A stretch of 64,000 nucleotides of DNA from the NCBI RefSeq assembly GCF_011045115.1, contig NZ_JAAKZG010000015.1, forward strand, positions 54,368 through 118,367. The letters are read 5' to 3'. The notes beneath the pieces were generated by a model. The model ran no database searches. It was not told the origin of the DNA and saw only the letters and a program-made list of their open reading frames with translations. Of the stretch, positions 36,964 through 47,326 are shown piece after piece; within the stretch, counting starts at the first letter, position 1, and each line of letters begins with the position of its first letter. Origin of the DNA: Mesorhizobium zhangyense. Its GTDB lineage: Bacteria; Pseudomonadota; Alphaproteobacteria; Rhizobiales; Rhizobiaceae. The position numbers and the translations under genes are program-made.

Positions 36964-37802
36964 GGCGCACCTTCGATTGCTTTTTCAGCCGGCGCACGGC
37001 TGCGCAGATAGAGCGGCGCGAAGGCATCCTGCTGCCGCATCTCTATATGGCCCTCGCGCACCAGTTCCAGTGTGGCGGCAAAAGAGCTGGCGATTGCCGT
37101 CGCCCGCTCCTCAGGAGTGGTCATGTATGCGAGCAGGAACTGATCGAGCGCCGTCCAGTCCTTGAACGAGCCAACCAGGCGGGTGAGGATATCGCGCGCT
37201 TCCTTGAGCGACCAGACACCGCGCTTGGCGATCCGCACATTGGTGATCGCCTGCCGTTGCCGCTGAATGGCATAGGCGGTCAAAAGATCGTAGAGCGAGG
37301 CGGAATATTCGTTCTTCTTGTCGATGATGACCATTTCCGGCATGCCGCGCGCGAAAACGTCACGGCCAAGCCGGTTGCGATTGACGAGCCGCGAAGCAGC
37401 ATCCCGCATCGCTTCAAGGCGCTTGAGGCGAAATTGCAGGACAGCGGCAAGTTCCTCGCCGCTCTCGCCTTCATCGCCCGGCTGCTTGGGAATGAGCAGC
37501 TTGGATTTCAGGAAAGCGAGCCAAGCCGCCATGACGAGATAGTCGGCGGCGAGTTCCAGCCGGATTGCGCGGGCGCTGTCGATGAATTTCAGATATTGCT
37601 CAGCCAGCGCCAGGATCGAGATGCGGGAGAGATCGACCTTCTGGTTGCGAGCCAGATGCAAAAGGAGATCAAGCGGGCCTTCGAAGCCGGCAACGTCGAC
37701 CTGCATCGTCGGTTCGCTGACGCCGCGTGAATCGTCGTTTTCCGCCCAGAGACGGTCCATCGGTGTGGCCTTCCCGGCCCGGCTCTCCAATGTCTCCGCC
37801 AA
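36960..37802 (-). CDS. scpA: Segregation and condensation protein A
   Basis: 280 residues, the kleisin of the SMC complex. The N-terminal FEGPLDLLLHLARNQKVDL is the family signature, near residue 39. The helical 'LAADYLVMAAWLAFLKSKLL' follows near residue 85, and a C-terminal winged helix occupies about 215-265. About 33 extra residues precede the signature. It overlaps scpB downstream and lies 33 bases after nagZ, matching the common nagZ-scpA-scpB order of alphaproteobacteria. Confidence 0.94.
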   Translation of the reverse strand: MAETLESRAGKATPMDRLWAENDDSRGVSEPTMQVDVAGFEGPLDLLLHLARNQKVDLSRISILALAEQYLKFIDSARAIRLELAADYLVMAAWLAFLKSKLLIPKQPGDEGESGEELAAVLQFRLKRLEAMRDAASRLVNRNRLGRDVFARGMPEMVIIDKKNEYSASLYDLLTAYAIQRQRQAITNVRIAKRGVWSLKEARDILTRLVGSFKDWTALDQFLLAYMTTPEERATAIASSFAATLELVREGHIEMRQQDAFAPLYLRSRAPAEKAIEGAP

Positions 37803-37835
37803 TTCGGTGCCTTCTCTCCTTAAACTCCGCGGCGG

Positions 37836-38855
37836 CTATGCCACCGCTTCGAAATAGTTCGCAAACTCGGCCCGTATCTGCGCCTCGTCGGCTGCGTCGC
37901 GCTCACGAATATAGCTTAGCGCACGATCGGCGCGTTCCAGCGACTTTCCTTCGAGCGCCGTGGTGCGTGAAGCTATGCCTGTCATTTCTTCCATCACCCC
38001 GTTGCAGTGAAGGACCAGATCGCATCCAGCCGCAAGGATCGAAGCGGCTTTGGACGGGAAATCCCCAGAAAGTGCCTTCATCGACGTATCGTCACTGACC
38101 AGCAGGCCGTCAAAACCGATCTCACCGCGCACGATCTCCCGGATCACCTTCTCGGAAGTGGTCGCTGGTGCCGCCGGATCGATCGCAGAATATACAACAT
38201 GCGCGGTCATTGCGATCGGCAGATGACTTAGCGCCTTGAACGGGGCGAAATCATGGGCCCGCAATTCCTCGATCGGCGTATCGACCGTCGGCAGTTCGAA
38301 ATGCGTATCCGAGAACGCCCGTCCGTGACCCGGAATGTGCTTCATCACCGGCAGAACGCCACCGGAAAGCAGCCCCTCGGCCGCAGCCTTGCCCAGCGCC
38401 GTCACGCTTTGCGGCTCCTTGCCATAGGCGCGTGTGCCGATGACATCGCTTGCACCCTCGATCGGCACATCAAGCACCGGCAGGCAGTCCGCCGTTATGC
38501 CGAGACGCAGGAGATCGAAGGCGTGCAGCCGCGCCAGAAGCCAAGCGGCACGCAGCCCCGCCTCGCGATCGCTCCTGTAGAGTGCGCCAAGGGCCGCACC
38601 TGCCGGATAATTCGGCGCGATCGGCGGGCGAAGACGCTGGACGCGGCCGCCCTCCTGGTCGATGAAAATCGGCGCTTCCGGGCGGCCGATGCTGTCGCGC
38701 ATCGAGGCGACCAGATCGCGGATCTGTTCCGGCTCGCCGATGTTGCGGGCAAAAAGGATAAAGCCCCAAGGGCGTTCATCGCCGTAAAAGCGAATTTCGT
38801 CAGGAGTGAGCGTTTTCCCGGCACAGCCGAGGATCATGGATTTTGATTCGGTCAT
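37836..38855 (-). CDS. nagZ: Beta-N-acetylhexosaminidase NagZ
   Basis: 339 residues, glycoside hydrolase family 3, from ATG 38855 (MTESKSMILGCAGKTLT). The His/Asp catalytic loop motif KHIPGHGRAFSDTHFELP is near residue 160 and the nucleophile Asp in LLVSDDTSMKAL near residue 240. It releases N-acetylglucosamine from cell-wall fragments in the cytoplasm for peptidoglycan recycling. The upstream in-frame extension to 39260 overlaps the SPOR gene and its terminator and was rejected. Confidence 0.93.
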   Translation of the reverse strand: MTESKSMILGCAGKTLTPDEIRFYGDERPWGFILFARNIGEPEQIRDLVASMRDSIGRPEAPIFIDQEGGRVQRLRPPIAPNYPAGAALGALYRSDREAGLRAAWLLARLHAFDLLRLGITADCLPVLDVPIEGASDVIGTRAYGKEPQSVTALGKAAAEGLLSGGVLPVMKHIPGHGRAFSDTHFELPTVDTPIEELRAHDFAPFKALSHLPIAMTAHVVYSAIDPAAPATTSEKVIREIVRGEIGFDGLLVSDDTSMKALSGDFPSKAASILAAGCDLVLHCNGVMEEMTGIASRTTALEGKSLERADRALSYIRERDAADEAQIRAEFANYFEAVA

Positions 38856-38927
38856 GGCCCCCAGATTAGAGCAACATGGGCTTCGAGGGAATCCATTCGA
38901 AATCGCTATCGGGCCTGCCGCAAAGCA

Positions 38928-38956
38928 AAACCGGCGCGAACATGTCGCGCCGGTTT
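38928..38956 (-). terminator. Terminator of the SPOR-domain gene
   Basis: AAACCGGCGCGA-ACATG-TCGCGCCGGTTT is a perfect 12-bp stem with a 5-base loop, 26 bases after the SPOR gene stop on the minus strand. The stem ends in a short T-run rather than a long one. Confidence 0.75.
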
Positions 38957-38982
38957 CATTATCTTCGAATGTTGCCAGTTGC

Positions 38983-41900
38983 CTATTTCGAGACGAAGCA
39001 GTTGCCGCCGGCAGCCTTGTAGCTTTCGCAAAGCGAGATCGCTTCGTTGCGGCTCGGTGCAGGCACGCGAACACGCCAGAACGTACCCTTGCCGGCAATC
39101 TCTGCCTTGACGATATTTGCCTGGTGGCCGTTGAGCACGCTGCCGTAGCGGCGCTGCAGGTCCTGATAGGACGACTGGGCGGCCGCTTGGCTTGGCTGCG
39201 AAGCGATCTGCATGGACCATGCACCAGCCGCAGCAGCGCTTGCCGGAGCAAGGGCTGCAACCTGATCGGCCTTCACTTCACCCACGACATCGACCGGCTG
39301 ATCGGAAGGACGCGTCGGCGCGATCGCCACCGATTTCGGCGTGGTCGAGTTCTGCGGCTTGGCTGCTGCCTTCGGAGCAGCATTGGCTTCTGCCGGGACA
39401 GGCTCATTGGCGTTCAGCGATGCGGCAGGCTTGGCGTCGGGCACCGATGCCGTGGTGGTTGCGCCGACCGGATCGGTGACGCTCTCCGACGCCGTCGTTG
39501 CCGGGTCGATCGCCGGAGCAGCCGGGTCCTCACGGGGAACCAGTGTGCCATCCGACTTCACGACCATCGTACGCACCTTGCGGGGCGTGACTGCGGCCAC
39601 TTCGGGGTTCTGGTCGCCGCCGTTTTCCTGCATGATCTGCTGGATGCGATCCTCGGACTTGGCCATCGGAGCGGCGGCGTCGCCGTCGGTCTCGGATGCC
39701 ATGTCCGTCTCGTCCAGCGCCGGTTCCGGATCCTGGGCAGCCATGTCCATCGGCTCTTCAGCCGTCGTCACCAGCTTTTCCTGCGTCGGCGTGGCGCTGG
39801 AAGGCGTGCGCGAAACGGTGTCGTAGACCTTGTTGTCCTGATTGGGGACAACGGTGCCGCCCGGATTTTCCGGCCGGATCTTTATCGGGCCGTCATCGGC
39901 CTTGACGAGCGCCGGCGCGCCGGACCCGACATTGCCGCCCGAGAGCGCATAGGCGCCGATCGCGCCGATAACCGCGATTCCGCCGACAACGGCAGCGATG
40001 AGCATGCCGCGCCGCTGCGGACGCTCTCTCTCACCAGCCGCGCCATAAGCGGCTGCCGTCATCTCTTCATCAGCGTCCGGGTCGTAATCGAAATCATCGA
40101 GATTGGGCTGCTGATACTGCCCCCGTCCCTGCGAGCCGGAAAGAGCGCCCGTGTCGAAGGCTGGCTGGCTGACGGCAGGCGCATAGGCCGTATGAGCGGC
40201 AGTTGCGCCAAGCGCGCCGGCTACGGCGGCACCGGCAACGGCTGCAGTCTGATACGGATGCCCCTGCGTCAGCGCACCCTCGTCGATCTGGAACTCACGC
40301 TCGAAATCGGCGGCGAAGTCGTCGGCATCGCCGGCAGCCTGCTGCGGCTGTGCGGCAGGCGCTGGTTCCGGCGAGTTCATGTCGTTGAGAAGGCTTGCGA
40401 ACTCCGCGTCGATGTCGTCGTAAGCGGGTGCTGCCGGAACGTCTTCTTCGAAAGCCAGTTCCGGAATATCGAGGTCTTCCGCGAGCGCAACCGCCTGCTC
40501 CGGCACATCGATCGTTTCGATGTCCGGGACGTCGTTATAGCTGGCGGCGGGTGCTGCGAAGTCCTCGTCGGCCGCTTCGTCATAGTGCGCGACAACCGGC
40601 TGCGGTTCAGGCTCATGCCTGTTCCAGGAGCTTACAGGTCCTGTCGGCGTGAACTGAGCCGTCAAGGCAGCCAGATCGGCGTAAGGATCGTTAGCCTGGC
40701 TGGAAGCCACGACTGCCGGCTCCTCGAGCGGTGCATGCTGATCCTCATCCAAAGCGAGGTCATCCAGAGCGAGGTCGACATCTTCAATCGAATTGGCGAA
40801 TGCAGCGTCGAAGGCTTCATCGTCGAATTCGAGATCGATATCCGCCTCAACCTCTGCGACAGGCTCGGCCTCATAGCCGGCTTCATCAGCGGGAGCCGCA
40901 TAGGCCGGCTGGCCGGTACGGTAATTGCTGAGCGAGTAAGGCGTGGAAACGACCGGCTGTGCAGCCTTGGCGGAAGGCGCCTCGGCAAGCATGTCCTCGT
41001 CTGCGAGTTCCAGTTCGATCTCTTCGTCCGTGCCTTGCGCGGCAACATAGGCCGGCTCGTCTGCAACGGCATAAACCTGCTCGTCGGCGATAGCGTAGGC
41101 CGGCTCTTCGGCAACGGCCTCCACGACCGGAGCCTCTTCGGCGTGATGCGCAGGCACATTGCCCAGAAGCGCATTCAGCTCGTCCTCAAGGCTCGGCCCG
41201 CTCTCATCCACGGCGGAAACCGGTTCTTCCGGCTGCAGGGCGATCTCGAGTTCCTTATCCAGTTCCGGATCGATCGAACCGTGACCGGACGATTTCAGCG
41301 GCACGGCGGTGAAGTCCATGTCCACTTCAGCCAGGGCTTCATCGAAATCATCGGCAAAAGCTTCTTCCGACACGGCTGCGGCCACAGGCTGAGTGTATTC
41401 GTTCGTTGCCTCGGCTTCGTAGGCCGGTGCGGCTTCGTAGGCCGCCGCAGTTTCGTAGACTGGCTCAGCCTCGCCTTCATAGGCGACGTGAGCACCGGCT
41501 TCATCAGCTGGCGACCATTCGCCATGCAGCGGCTGGTCGTCTTCGAAAGAGGCGGCCACCGCCTGATCGAAAGGATCAGCGGCGACCGGCTCCTCGGCAG
41601 CAACTTCTACCGGAGTGAATTCGGCTGCTGGAGCATATTCGGCTGCGGGTTCGTATTCACCAGCAGAGTCATAGTCGGCCACGGGCTGCTGATCAGCTGC
41701 CGGCTCATATTCGGCAGCCGTGACGGCCTGATATTCAGGTGACGTGGCCTCTTCAACCGCGACTTCTGCGTGAGACCACTCGCCATCCAGCGACAACTCG
41801 TCTTCCAGCTCGGCGGCGACGGCATCGTCGAAGCTGCCCATCTCAGGGGCAAGAGCTTCCAGAGGCGCAGCCTCGAAAGCAACCGTCGGCTCATATTCCG

Positions 41901-42306
41901 GCTGAGCAGCATATTCCGGCTGAGCGGCAAAAGCAGGCTCGCCCTCCAAAGCCTGAGGCTCCAGAGCTTCGAACTCAGCTACCTCCAGCTCACTGGACAA
42001 AACCTCGGGCTCGTAGGCCGCCGGGGCTTCCGGCTGATAGGCCGTTTCCGTGCGATAGGCCGGCTGGAAAGCATGCACATTATCATGCAAGGAATCTTCC
42101 TGGGCGAACTCGCCCATCAGTTCCTTTTCCAGATCGATGCCGAAATCGTCCGCCTCGACACCTGCGACCGAAGAAGGCGCTGCCGCCGGTTCCTGCTGGA
42201 CCGGTTGGCGCGGGTCAAATCCCATGATCCGGGTCAGTTCGGCGAACGGATCATCGTTCGACAACTGGTCCCGATCGGCGATTTTAAGCTGGGTTCTGTC
42301 TACCAT
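38983..42306 (-). CDS. Giant acidic membrane protein with C-terminal SPOR domain
   Basis: 1107 residues from ATG 42306 (MVDRTQLKIADRDQLS). About 745 cytoplasmic residues are strongly acidic and repetitive, with many Ala/Glu/Pro/Tyr units such as EYEPAAEYAPAAEF and Phe-Asp-Glu-Ala units such as FDEAL. One membrane span follows (LIAAVVGGIAVIGAIGAYAL, about 750-770). Then come a periplasmic Pro/Ala/Asp-rich linker and a terminal SPOR domain (about 1028-1107, starting AWSMQIASQPS). SPOR domains bind denuded glycan at division sites, so a septal role is likely. The cytoplasmic part is unusually long for the family. argS is upstream. Confidence 0.9.
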   Translation of the reverse strand: MVDRTQLKIADRDQLSNDDPFAELTRIMGFDPRQPVQQEPAAAPSSVAGVEADDFGIDLEKELMGEFAQEDSLHDNVHAFQPAYRTETAYQPEAPAAYEPEVLSSELEVAEFEALEPQALEGEPAFAAQPEYAAQPEYEPTVAFEAAPLEALAPEMGSFDDAVAAELEDELSLDGEWSHAEVAVEEATSPEYQAVTAAEYEPAADQQPVADYDSAGEYEPAAEYAPAAEFTPVEVAAEEPVAADPFDQAVAASFEDDQPLHGEWSPADEAGAHVAYEGEAEPVYETAAAYEAAPAYEAEATNEYTQPVAAAVSEEAFADDFDEALAEVDMDFTAVPLKSSGHGSIDPELDKELEIALQPEEPVSAVDESGPSLEDELNALLGNVPAHHAEEAPVVEAVAEEPAYAIADEQVYAVADEPAYVAAQGTDEEIELELADEDMLAEAPSAKAAQPVVSTPYSLSNYRTGQPAYAAPADEAGYEAEPVAEVEADIDLEFDDEAFDAAFANSIEDVDLALDDLALDEDQHAPLEEPAVVASSQANDPYADLAALTAQFTPTGPVSSWNRHEPEPQPVVAHYDEAADEDFAAPAASYNDVPDIETIDVPEQAVALAEDLDIPELAFEEDVPAAPAYDDIDAEFASLLNDMNSPEPAPAAQPQQAAGDADDFAADFEREFQIDEGALTQGHPYQTAAVAGAAVAGALGATAAHTAYAPAVSQPAFDTGALSGSQGRGQYQQPNLDDFDYDPDADEEMTAAAYGAAGERERPQRRGMLIAAVVGGIAVIGAIGAYALSGGNVGSGAPALVKADDGPIKIRPENPGGTVVPNQDNKVYDTVSRTPSSATPTQEKLVTTAEEPMDMAAQDPEPALDETDMASETDGDAAAPMAKSEDRIQQIMQENGGDQNPEVAAVTPRKVRTMVVKSDGTLVPREDPAAPAIDPATTASESVTDPVGATTTASVPDAKPAASLNANEPVPAEANAAPKAAAKPQNSTTPKSVAIAPTRPSDQPVDVVGEVKADQVAALAPASAAAAGAWSMQIASQPSQAAAQSSYQDLQRRYGSVLNGHQANIVKAEIAGKGTFWRVRVPAPSRNEAISLCESYKAAGGNCFVSK

Positions 42307-42409
42307 ACTCTTTCCCGATACTCGCACTATTCGGACGCAATTGGCGTCACGTAAGGTTGGGCCTTACCAGCGCAATGTGGGCAAATGGTGACAGGTTTTC
42401 TCGTGAAAC

Positions 42410-44167
42410 CTAGCGCATTTCCGCGGGCGCATCGGCCCCGATCAACGCCAGGCCGGACGTCAAAACGTCCGAGACAGCCTGCACCAGCCCGAGTCTGGCA
42501 TACGTCAATTGTCGGTCGTTAACCTTAACAAAACGTAAGTCCTGATTTTCCGTGCCTCGGTTCCAGTGTCCATGGAAGCTGGAAGCCAGATCATACAAGT
42601 AAAATGCCAGTCTATGCGGCTCATGCGCAAGTGCTGCCGATTCGACAAGCCGGGGATATTCGGCGAGCTTCCGGATCAATCCGATCTCGCTCTCGTCGGT
42701 CAGCCTTGCAGCCGATTCGGCAAGCGAAGCCCGGTCGAAAGCGCCCTCGCCCAATTGCTCCTTTGCCTGCCGGAACACCGAATGACAGCGCGCCGAAGCA
42801 TACTGCACGTAGAAGACCGGATTGTCCTTGGACTGCTCCGTCACCTTGGCGAAGTCGAAATCGAGCGGCGCATCGCTCTTGCGATAAAGCATCATGAAAC
42901 GGATCGGGTCGCGCCCGACCTCCTCCACCACCTCGCGCAGGGTGATGAAATCGCCCGAGCGCTTGGACATACGCACCGGCTCGCCGTTGCGATAGAGCTT
43001 CACCAACTGGCACAGAAGTGCCGTCAGCTTGAGCGAGCCGCCGGACAAGGCTTTGGCCAGCGCCTCCAGCCGCTTGACGTAGCCGCCGTGGTCAGCGCCG
43101 AGAATGAAGATCGTCTCGTTGAAGCCGCGATCCAGCTTGTCCTTCAGGTAGGCAACATCGGCGGCAAAATAGGTGAACGCGCCGTCCGACTTCACCAGCG
43201 GCCGGTCGATATCGTCACCAACGTCCGTGGAGCGGAACAAGGTCTGCTCGCGGTCTTCCCAGTCCTCAGGCTTCTGCCCCTTGGGCGGCGGCAGCTTGCC
43301 CTTGTAGACGTGGCCCTTGAGCTTCAGGTCGGTGATGGCGGAGCGTATGGCGGCAGCGTTGTTGGCGTGCAGCGTGCGCTCGGAGAAAAACACCTCGTGG
43401 TGCACGTTCAGCAGCGCCAGATCCTCGCGGATCATCACCATCATCGCATCGATCGTGCGGTCCTTGATGAGTGCGAGCGCCTCGTCCTCAGGCTTCTGCA
43501 ACAGGTCGCGGCCGAATTCCTTGGCCAGCGCCTGCCCCACCGGCACCAGATAATCGCCGGGATAAAGCCCGGCCGGGATTTCCCCGACCTCGTCGCCCAG
43601 CGCTTCGCGGTAGCGCAGCATGGCCGAGCGCGCGAGCACGTCGATCTGCGCGCCTGCGTCGTTGATGTAGTATTCCTTGGTCACGTCATAGCCGGCAAAG
43701 CCAAGCAGATTGGCAAGCGCATCGCCCACCACCGCGCCGCGGCAATGGCCGACATGCATCGGGCCGGTCGGGTTGGCCGAAACATACTCTACATTGACCT
43801 TGATGCCCTTGCCGACGGTCGAGCGGCCATAATCGGCGCCGACGCCCAGCAGGCTGGTCAGATGCGCCTGCCAGAAGCCGTCCGTCAGCCGCAGATTGAC
43901 GAAGCCGGGACCGGCGACATCGACAGCTGCAATGTCCTTGTCCTGACGCAGAGCCTCTGCGAGCTTTTCAGCCAGCGCGCGCGGGTTCTGCCCGGTCGGC
44001 TTGGCCAGCACCATCGCCGCATTGGTCGCCAGATCGCCATGCGTGGCATCGCGCGGCGGCTCTACGGCAATGCGCGAAAGATCAGCCGGCTGGCCGTCTT
44101 TGTCTTTAAGATCAAGCGCTTCAACGATCTTGATGATCCGCTCGTTGAAATCGGCGAAGATATTCAT
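42410..44167 (-). CDS. argS: Arginyl-tRNA synthetase
   Basis: 585 residues, class I. The HIGH-type motif is in [17 protein letters not shown] near residue 135. The KMSK-type loop reads [16 protein letters not shown] near residue 400. The C-terminal DALR anticodon-binding domain ends the protein. It is expected to charge all tRNA-Arg. It lies between dgt upstream and the SPOR gene downstream; this dgt-argS-SPOR-nagZ-scpAB order is recurrent in Rhizobiales. Confidence 0.96.
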   Translation of the reverse strand: MNIFADFNERIIKIVEALDLKDKDGQPADLSRIAVEPPRDATHGDLATNAAMVLAKPTGQNPRALAEKLAEALRQDKDIAAVDVAGPGFVNLRLTDGFWQAHLTSLLGVGADYGRSTVGKGIKVNVEYVSANPTGPMHVGHCRGAVVGDALANLLGFAGYDVTKEYYINDAGAQIDVLARSAMLRYREALGDEVGEIPAGLYPGDYLVPVGQALAKEFGRDLLQKPEDEALALIKDRTIDAMMVMIREDLALLNVHHEVFFSERTLHANNAAAIRSAITDLKLKGHVYKGKLPPPKGQKPEDWEDREQTLFRSTDVGDDIDRPLVKSDGAFTYFAADVAYLKDKLDRGFNETIFILGADHGGYVKRLEALAKALSGGSLKLTALLCQLVKLYRNGEPVRMSKRSGDFITLREVVEEVGRDPIRFMMLYRKSDAPLDFDFAKVTEQSKDNPVFYVQYASARCHSVFRQAKEQLGEGAFDRASLAESAARLTDESEIGLIRKLAEYPRLVESAALAHEPHRLAFYLYDLASSFHGHWNRGTENQDLRFVKVNDRQLTYARLGLVQAVSDVLTSGLALIGADAPAEMR

Positions 44168-44228
44168 GGATGGCTACTCTGGAAAATCGGCACTTTATGC
44201 CGGCTCAATGCCGGAAAACCGGTTCCGC

Positions 44229-45443
44229 CTAGCCCAAATCGGGCGTGCGGTCAAACAGGCGGCGGTGTTCCTTGATCGCATAAGTGTCCGTCATGCCGGC
44301 CAGGAAATCGGCGACATGACGCGCTTTTACGCGATCCACGGCTCGGTCGAGCCCCTCGCGCCAGCCGTCCGGCATCTCGCGTGGATCGACAAAATAGGCA
44401 TCGAACAGCTCGCGCACGATCTGGTCGGCGCCCTCGCGCACCAGCATCACGTCCTTGTGGCGGTAGATATTCTTGTAGAGAAACGCCTTCAGTTCCTTTT
44501 CCGCCGGGACCATTTCGTCAGAGAAAGTAGCAATGGCTGACTTGGCGGCATGAACGTCTTTGACACTTTGCGGCTTCAGCTCAGCCAGCCGCGCCGAGGC
44601 GGTCTTGATCACGTCCTCGACCATGATGGTTATCTGCCGCCGCATCAGTTCGTGCCCGGTGCGCGCGGGGTCGAGCGTCGGGTAGCGTTCGCGCACCCCT
44701 TTCAGGATCGAGGCCGGCAGCGGCACCTCCTCCAGCATGTCGAGCGTCAGCAGCCCTGCCCGCAGGCCATCGTCGATATCATGTGTGTTGTAGGCGATGT
44801 CGTCGGCGATCGCGGCGCATTGCGCTTCCAGGCTGGCGAACTGGTCGAGTTCGAGATCGTGAAGCTCTGAATAGTCAAGAATCGCCTGTGGCACCGCCCC
44901 TTTCAGACCCTTGCCCTTGGCGTCAACCAGCGGCCCATTGTGCTTGACCAGTCCTTCCAGCGTTTCCCAGGTCAGGTTCAGCCCGTCGAACTCGGCGTAG
45001 CGCCTTTCCAGCCGGGTCACCACGCGCAGCGACTGGGCGTTGTGGTCGAAGCCGCCCCAGGCTGCCATCTTCTCGTTCAGCGCGTCCTCGCCGGTGTGGC
45101 CGAAGGGCGTGTGGCCGAAATCATGGACCAGCGCCACCGCCTCGGCCAGATCCTCGTCGCAGCGCAATGCCCGGGCCAGGGCACGAGCGATCTGCGCCAC
45201 CTCGATCGTGTGGGTCAGCCGCGTACGGTAGTGATCGCCTTCATGCGCGATGAACACCTGTGTCTTGTGCTTGAGACGCCGGAATGCCGTCGAATGGATG
45301 ATGCGGTCGCGGTCGCGCTGGAACGGCGTGCGCGTCGGGCTTTCGACCTCATCGAAAAATCGACCGCGCGAAAGCGCCGGATCGCAGGCATAGGCAGCGC
45401 GCGGCCGATAGCCGAAACCGATGTCGCCTAGCTCGTTCGCCAT
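44229..45443 (-). CDS. dgt: dGTP triphosphohydrolase-like HD-domain protein
   Basis: 404 residues from ATG 45443. The dGTPase signature '[20 protein letters not shown]' is near residue 45. The HD-domain metal site is visible as [13 protein letters not shown] (His), [16 protein letters not shown] (His-Asp) and a later [13 protein letters not shown] aspartate. It hydrolyses dNTPs to nucleoside and triphosphate. The start used avoids an upstream extension overlapping the divergent erpA gene; a divergent promoter lies in the 79-base gap. Confidence 0.93.
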   Translation of the reverse strand: MANELGDIGFGYRPRAAYACDPALSRGRFFDEVESPTRTPFQRDRDRIIHSTAFRRLKHKTQVFIAHEGDHYRTRLTHTIEVAQIARALARALRCDEDLAEAVALVHDFGHTPFGHTGEDALNEKMAAWGGFDHNAQSLRVVTRLERRYAEFDGLNLTWETLEGLVKHNGPLVDAKGKGLKGAVPQAILDYSELHDLELDQFASLEAQCAAIADDIAYNTHDIDDGLRAGLLTLDMLEEVPLPASILKGVRERYPTLDPARTGHELMRRQITIMVEDVIKTASARLAELKPQSVKDVHAAKSAIATFSDEMVPAEKELKAFLYKNIYRHKDVMLVREGADQIVRELFDAYFVDPREMPDGWREGLDRAVDRVKARHVADFLAGMTDTYAIKEHRRLFDRTPDLG

Positions 45444-45522
45444 TTTTGACTTGCCGCCGCTGGTTGACTTGCCCCTTCGCGCTTCATACCTATGGTAACA
45501 ACGCGAATGCAAGGTGACGCCA

Positions 45523-45873
45523 ATGGGCGCAGATGCCAAGACTGCCATGAAGGGTGTAGACGTTTCCGAGGCCGCTGCGAAGCGGATCTCGAAGATTGTC
45601 GCCGGTGAACCGGGCAAGATCGCACTGCGCGTTTCGGTCGAGGGTGGCGGCTGCTCGGGCTTTTCCTACAAGTTCGATCTGGTCGACTCCAGGAACGACG
45701 ACGACATCGCCATCGAGCGAGACGGCGCGACCGTGCTGATCGACGATCTCTCGCTCGTCTATATGGGCGGATCGGTGATCGATTTCGTCGACGACCTGAT
45801 GGGTCAGTCGTTCCAGATCAGGAACCCGAACGCCGTGGCTTCCTGCGGCTGCGGCACTAGTTTCTCCATCTGA
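45523..45873 (+). CDS. erpA: A-type iron-sulfur carrier ErpA/IscA-like
   Basis: 116 residues from ATG 45523 with AAGG eight bases upstream; a GTG at 45514 is an alternative. The three cluster-binding cysteines are present: Cys in [10 protein letters not shown] near residue 45 and the CGC pair in [10 protein letters not shown] at the C-terminus. It delivers Fe-S clusters to apoproteins. It is divergent from dgt, as in many alphaproteobacteria. Confidence 0.93.
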   Translation: MGADAKTAMKGVDVSEAAAKRISKIVAGEPGKIALRVSVEGGGCSGFSYKFDLVDSRNDDDIAIERDGATVLIDDLSLVYMGGSVIDFVDDLMGQSFQIRNPNAVASCGCGTSFSI

Positions 45874-45880
45874 GCCGTTG

Positions 45881-46378
45881 GTGGACAGCAACGCCGATCC
45901 CCGAACGGTCCTGTTGGCGATAACCATCCGGGCCATTTCCGAATCGGATATTGTTAAATGGGCGAACAGGCACCGCCCATCTGAAACGTACTCCGAAGAT
46001 CAGGAGTATCTGGCGCTGGTGCGCTCGAACCTTAACAACGCCGTGGACGTTGGGCTTGCAAGGGATCGTCTGCAAGCAATGGTCAAACGTATATTTCCGA
46101 CATTCGACATCGCTTCCGACGAGGGAGATGCACGACTGCGTGCGATCTTCGTCAATCGATTGCGTCAGTATCTTGCGGAGCCCATCGCGCCTTTTGTCCT
46201 ATGCCGAATGCTGGGGCCGATCGAGCACCTCTACATCTCGTCAGACAGGGAGTACCCTGCCTGGCTCGGGGATTTTTACGGTGGATGTGATTGGATAGAC
46301 CCCAAGACGACCCGCGCCGAGGCGTCTCATCTGGAGTTCGTCGTCAAACAGCTGCTTCGGGAAAACGAAGCTCCCTGA
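45881..46378 (+). CDS. Hypothetical protein after erpA
   Basis: 165 residues from the GTG at 45881; a TTG at 45878 is immediately before it. It is soluble and helical, with segments ISESDIVKWANRHRPSETYS and FVLCRMLGPIEHLYIS, and no recognisable domain. The 8-base gap after the erpA stop makes it co-transcribed with erpA. Base composition is lower in GC than that of the flanking core genes, suggesting acquisition. Function unknown. Confidence 0.65.
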   Translation: MDSNADPRTVLLAITIRAISESDIVKWANRHRPSETYSEDQEYLALVRSNLNNAVDVGLARDRLQAMVKRIFPTFDIASDEGDARLRAIFVNRLRQYLAEPIAPFVLCRMLGPIEHLYISSDREYPAWLGDFYGGCDWIDPKTTRAEASHLEFVVKQLLRENEAP

Positions 46379-46488
46379 AATATGTCAGCTTCCGTCAATA
46401 AGCCTGTGCGGCTGCAGCATTTTCGAATGGCTTGCAGGGGATTATCGCCTATCATTTCATTTTTCCGATAAACGCAGGCAAAGCCGTC

Positions 46489-47280
46489 ATGAAAATCGTC
46501 ACCTGGAACATCAACGGCATCAAGGCGCGCATCGGCAATCTGCTGGTCTGGCTGAAGGACAGCAATCCCGACATCGTCTGCCTGCAGGAAATAAAATCGG
46601 TCGACGAGCAGTTTCCCCGTTCCGAGATCGAGGCGCTTGGCTATCACGTCGAAACGCATGGCCAGAAGGGCTTCAACGGCGTAGCCATCCTCTCGAAACT
46701 GCGTTTCGATGAGGTCAATCGCGGTCTGCCTGGCGACGACAGCGACGAGCAGGCCCGCTTTATCGAAGGCGTGTTCTCGACCGACAAGGGCGTGCTGCGC
46801 GTCGTCTCGCTCTATTTGCCCAACGGCAATCCGGTCGATACCGAAAAATTCCCCTACAAGCTGTCGTGGATGGCGCGGCTCGAGAAATGGGCGGGGGAAC
46901 GCCTGCTGCTCGAGGAGCCGTTGCTTCTGTGCGGCGACTACAATGTCATTCCCGAGCCGATCGACGCCCGCAATCCCGAGGCATGGCTTGGCGACGCGCT
47001 GTTCCAGCCCGAAACCCGGCAGGCCTTCAGGCGGCTCCTGAACCTCGGCTTCACCGAGGCCACCCGCGCCGTGACCGACGCGCCCGACACCTACACGTTC
47101 TGGGACTATCAGGCCGGCGCCTGGCAGAAGAACAACGGCATCCGCATCGATTTCCTGCTGATGTCGCCGGAGGCGGCCAATCGCTTCTCTTCCGCCTCGA
47201 TCGAAAAGCATGTGCGGGCGTGGGAAAAACCGTCCGACCATGTGCCGGTGGCAGCCGAACTGGCGCTCCAGCCGGCCTGA
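46489..47280 (+). CDS. xthA: Exodeoxyribonuclease III
   Basis: 263 residues from ATG 46489 (MKIVTWNINGIKARIGNLL). Catalytic motifs of the ExoIII/APE family are intact: Asn in WNINGIKAR, Glu in LQEIKSVDEQ near residue 34, DYNVIPEP near residue 150, and the final His in WEKPSDHVPVAAEL. It acts on abasic sites in base excision repair and as a 3'-5' exonuclease. Confidence 0.94.
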   Translation: MKIVTWNINGIKARIGNLLVWLKDSNPDIVCLQEIKSVDEQFPRSEIEALGYHVETHGQKGFNGVAILSKLRFDEVNRGLPGDDSDEQARFIEGVFSTDKGVLRVVSLYLPNGNPVDTEKFPYKLSWMARLEKWAGERLLLEEPLLLCGDYNVIPEPIDARNPEAWLGDALFQPETRQAFRRLLNLGFTEATRAVTDAPDTYTFWDYQAGAWQKNNGIRIDFLLMSPEAANRFSSASIEKHVRAWEKPSDHVPVAAELALQPA

Positions 47281-47326
47281 CATTCGCCGTATGGCGCCGG
47301 GTTTCGGCGGGTGCTAATATGTGGCT

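Noticed and set aside
38806..41742. A 978-codon open frame on the plus strand opposite the SPOR gene
   Set aside because: It is antisense to a gene with clear SPOR and membrane domains; high-GC repeats suppress stops. Its product is Arg/Gly/Cys-rich without domain motifs.
42566..44275. A 569-codon open frame opposite argS
   Set aside because: Shadow of argS, whose HIGH and KMSK-type motifs are intact.
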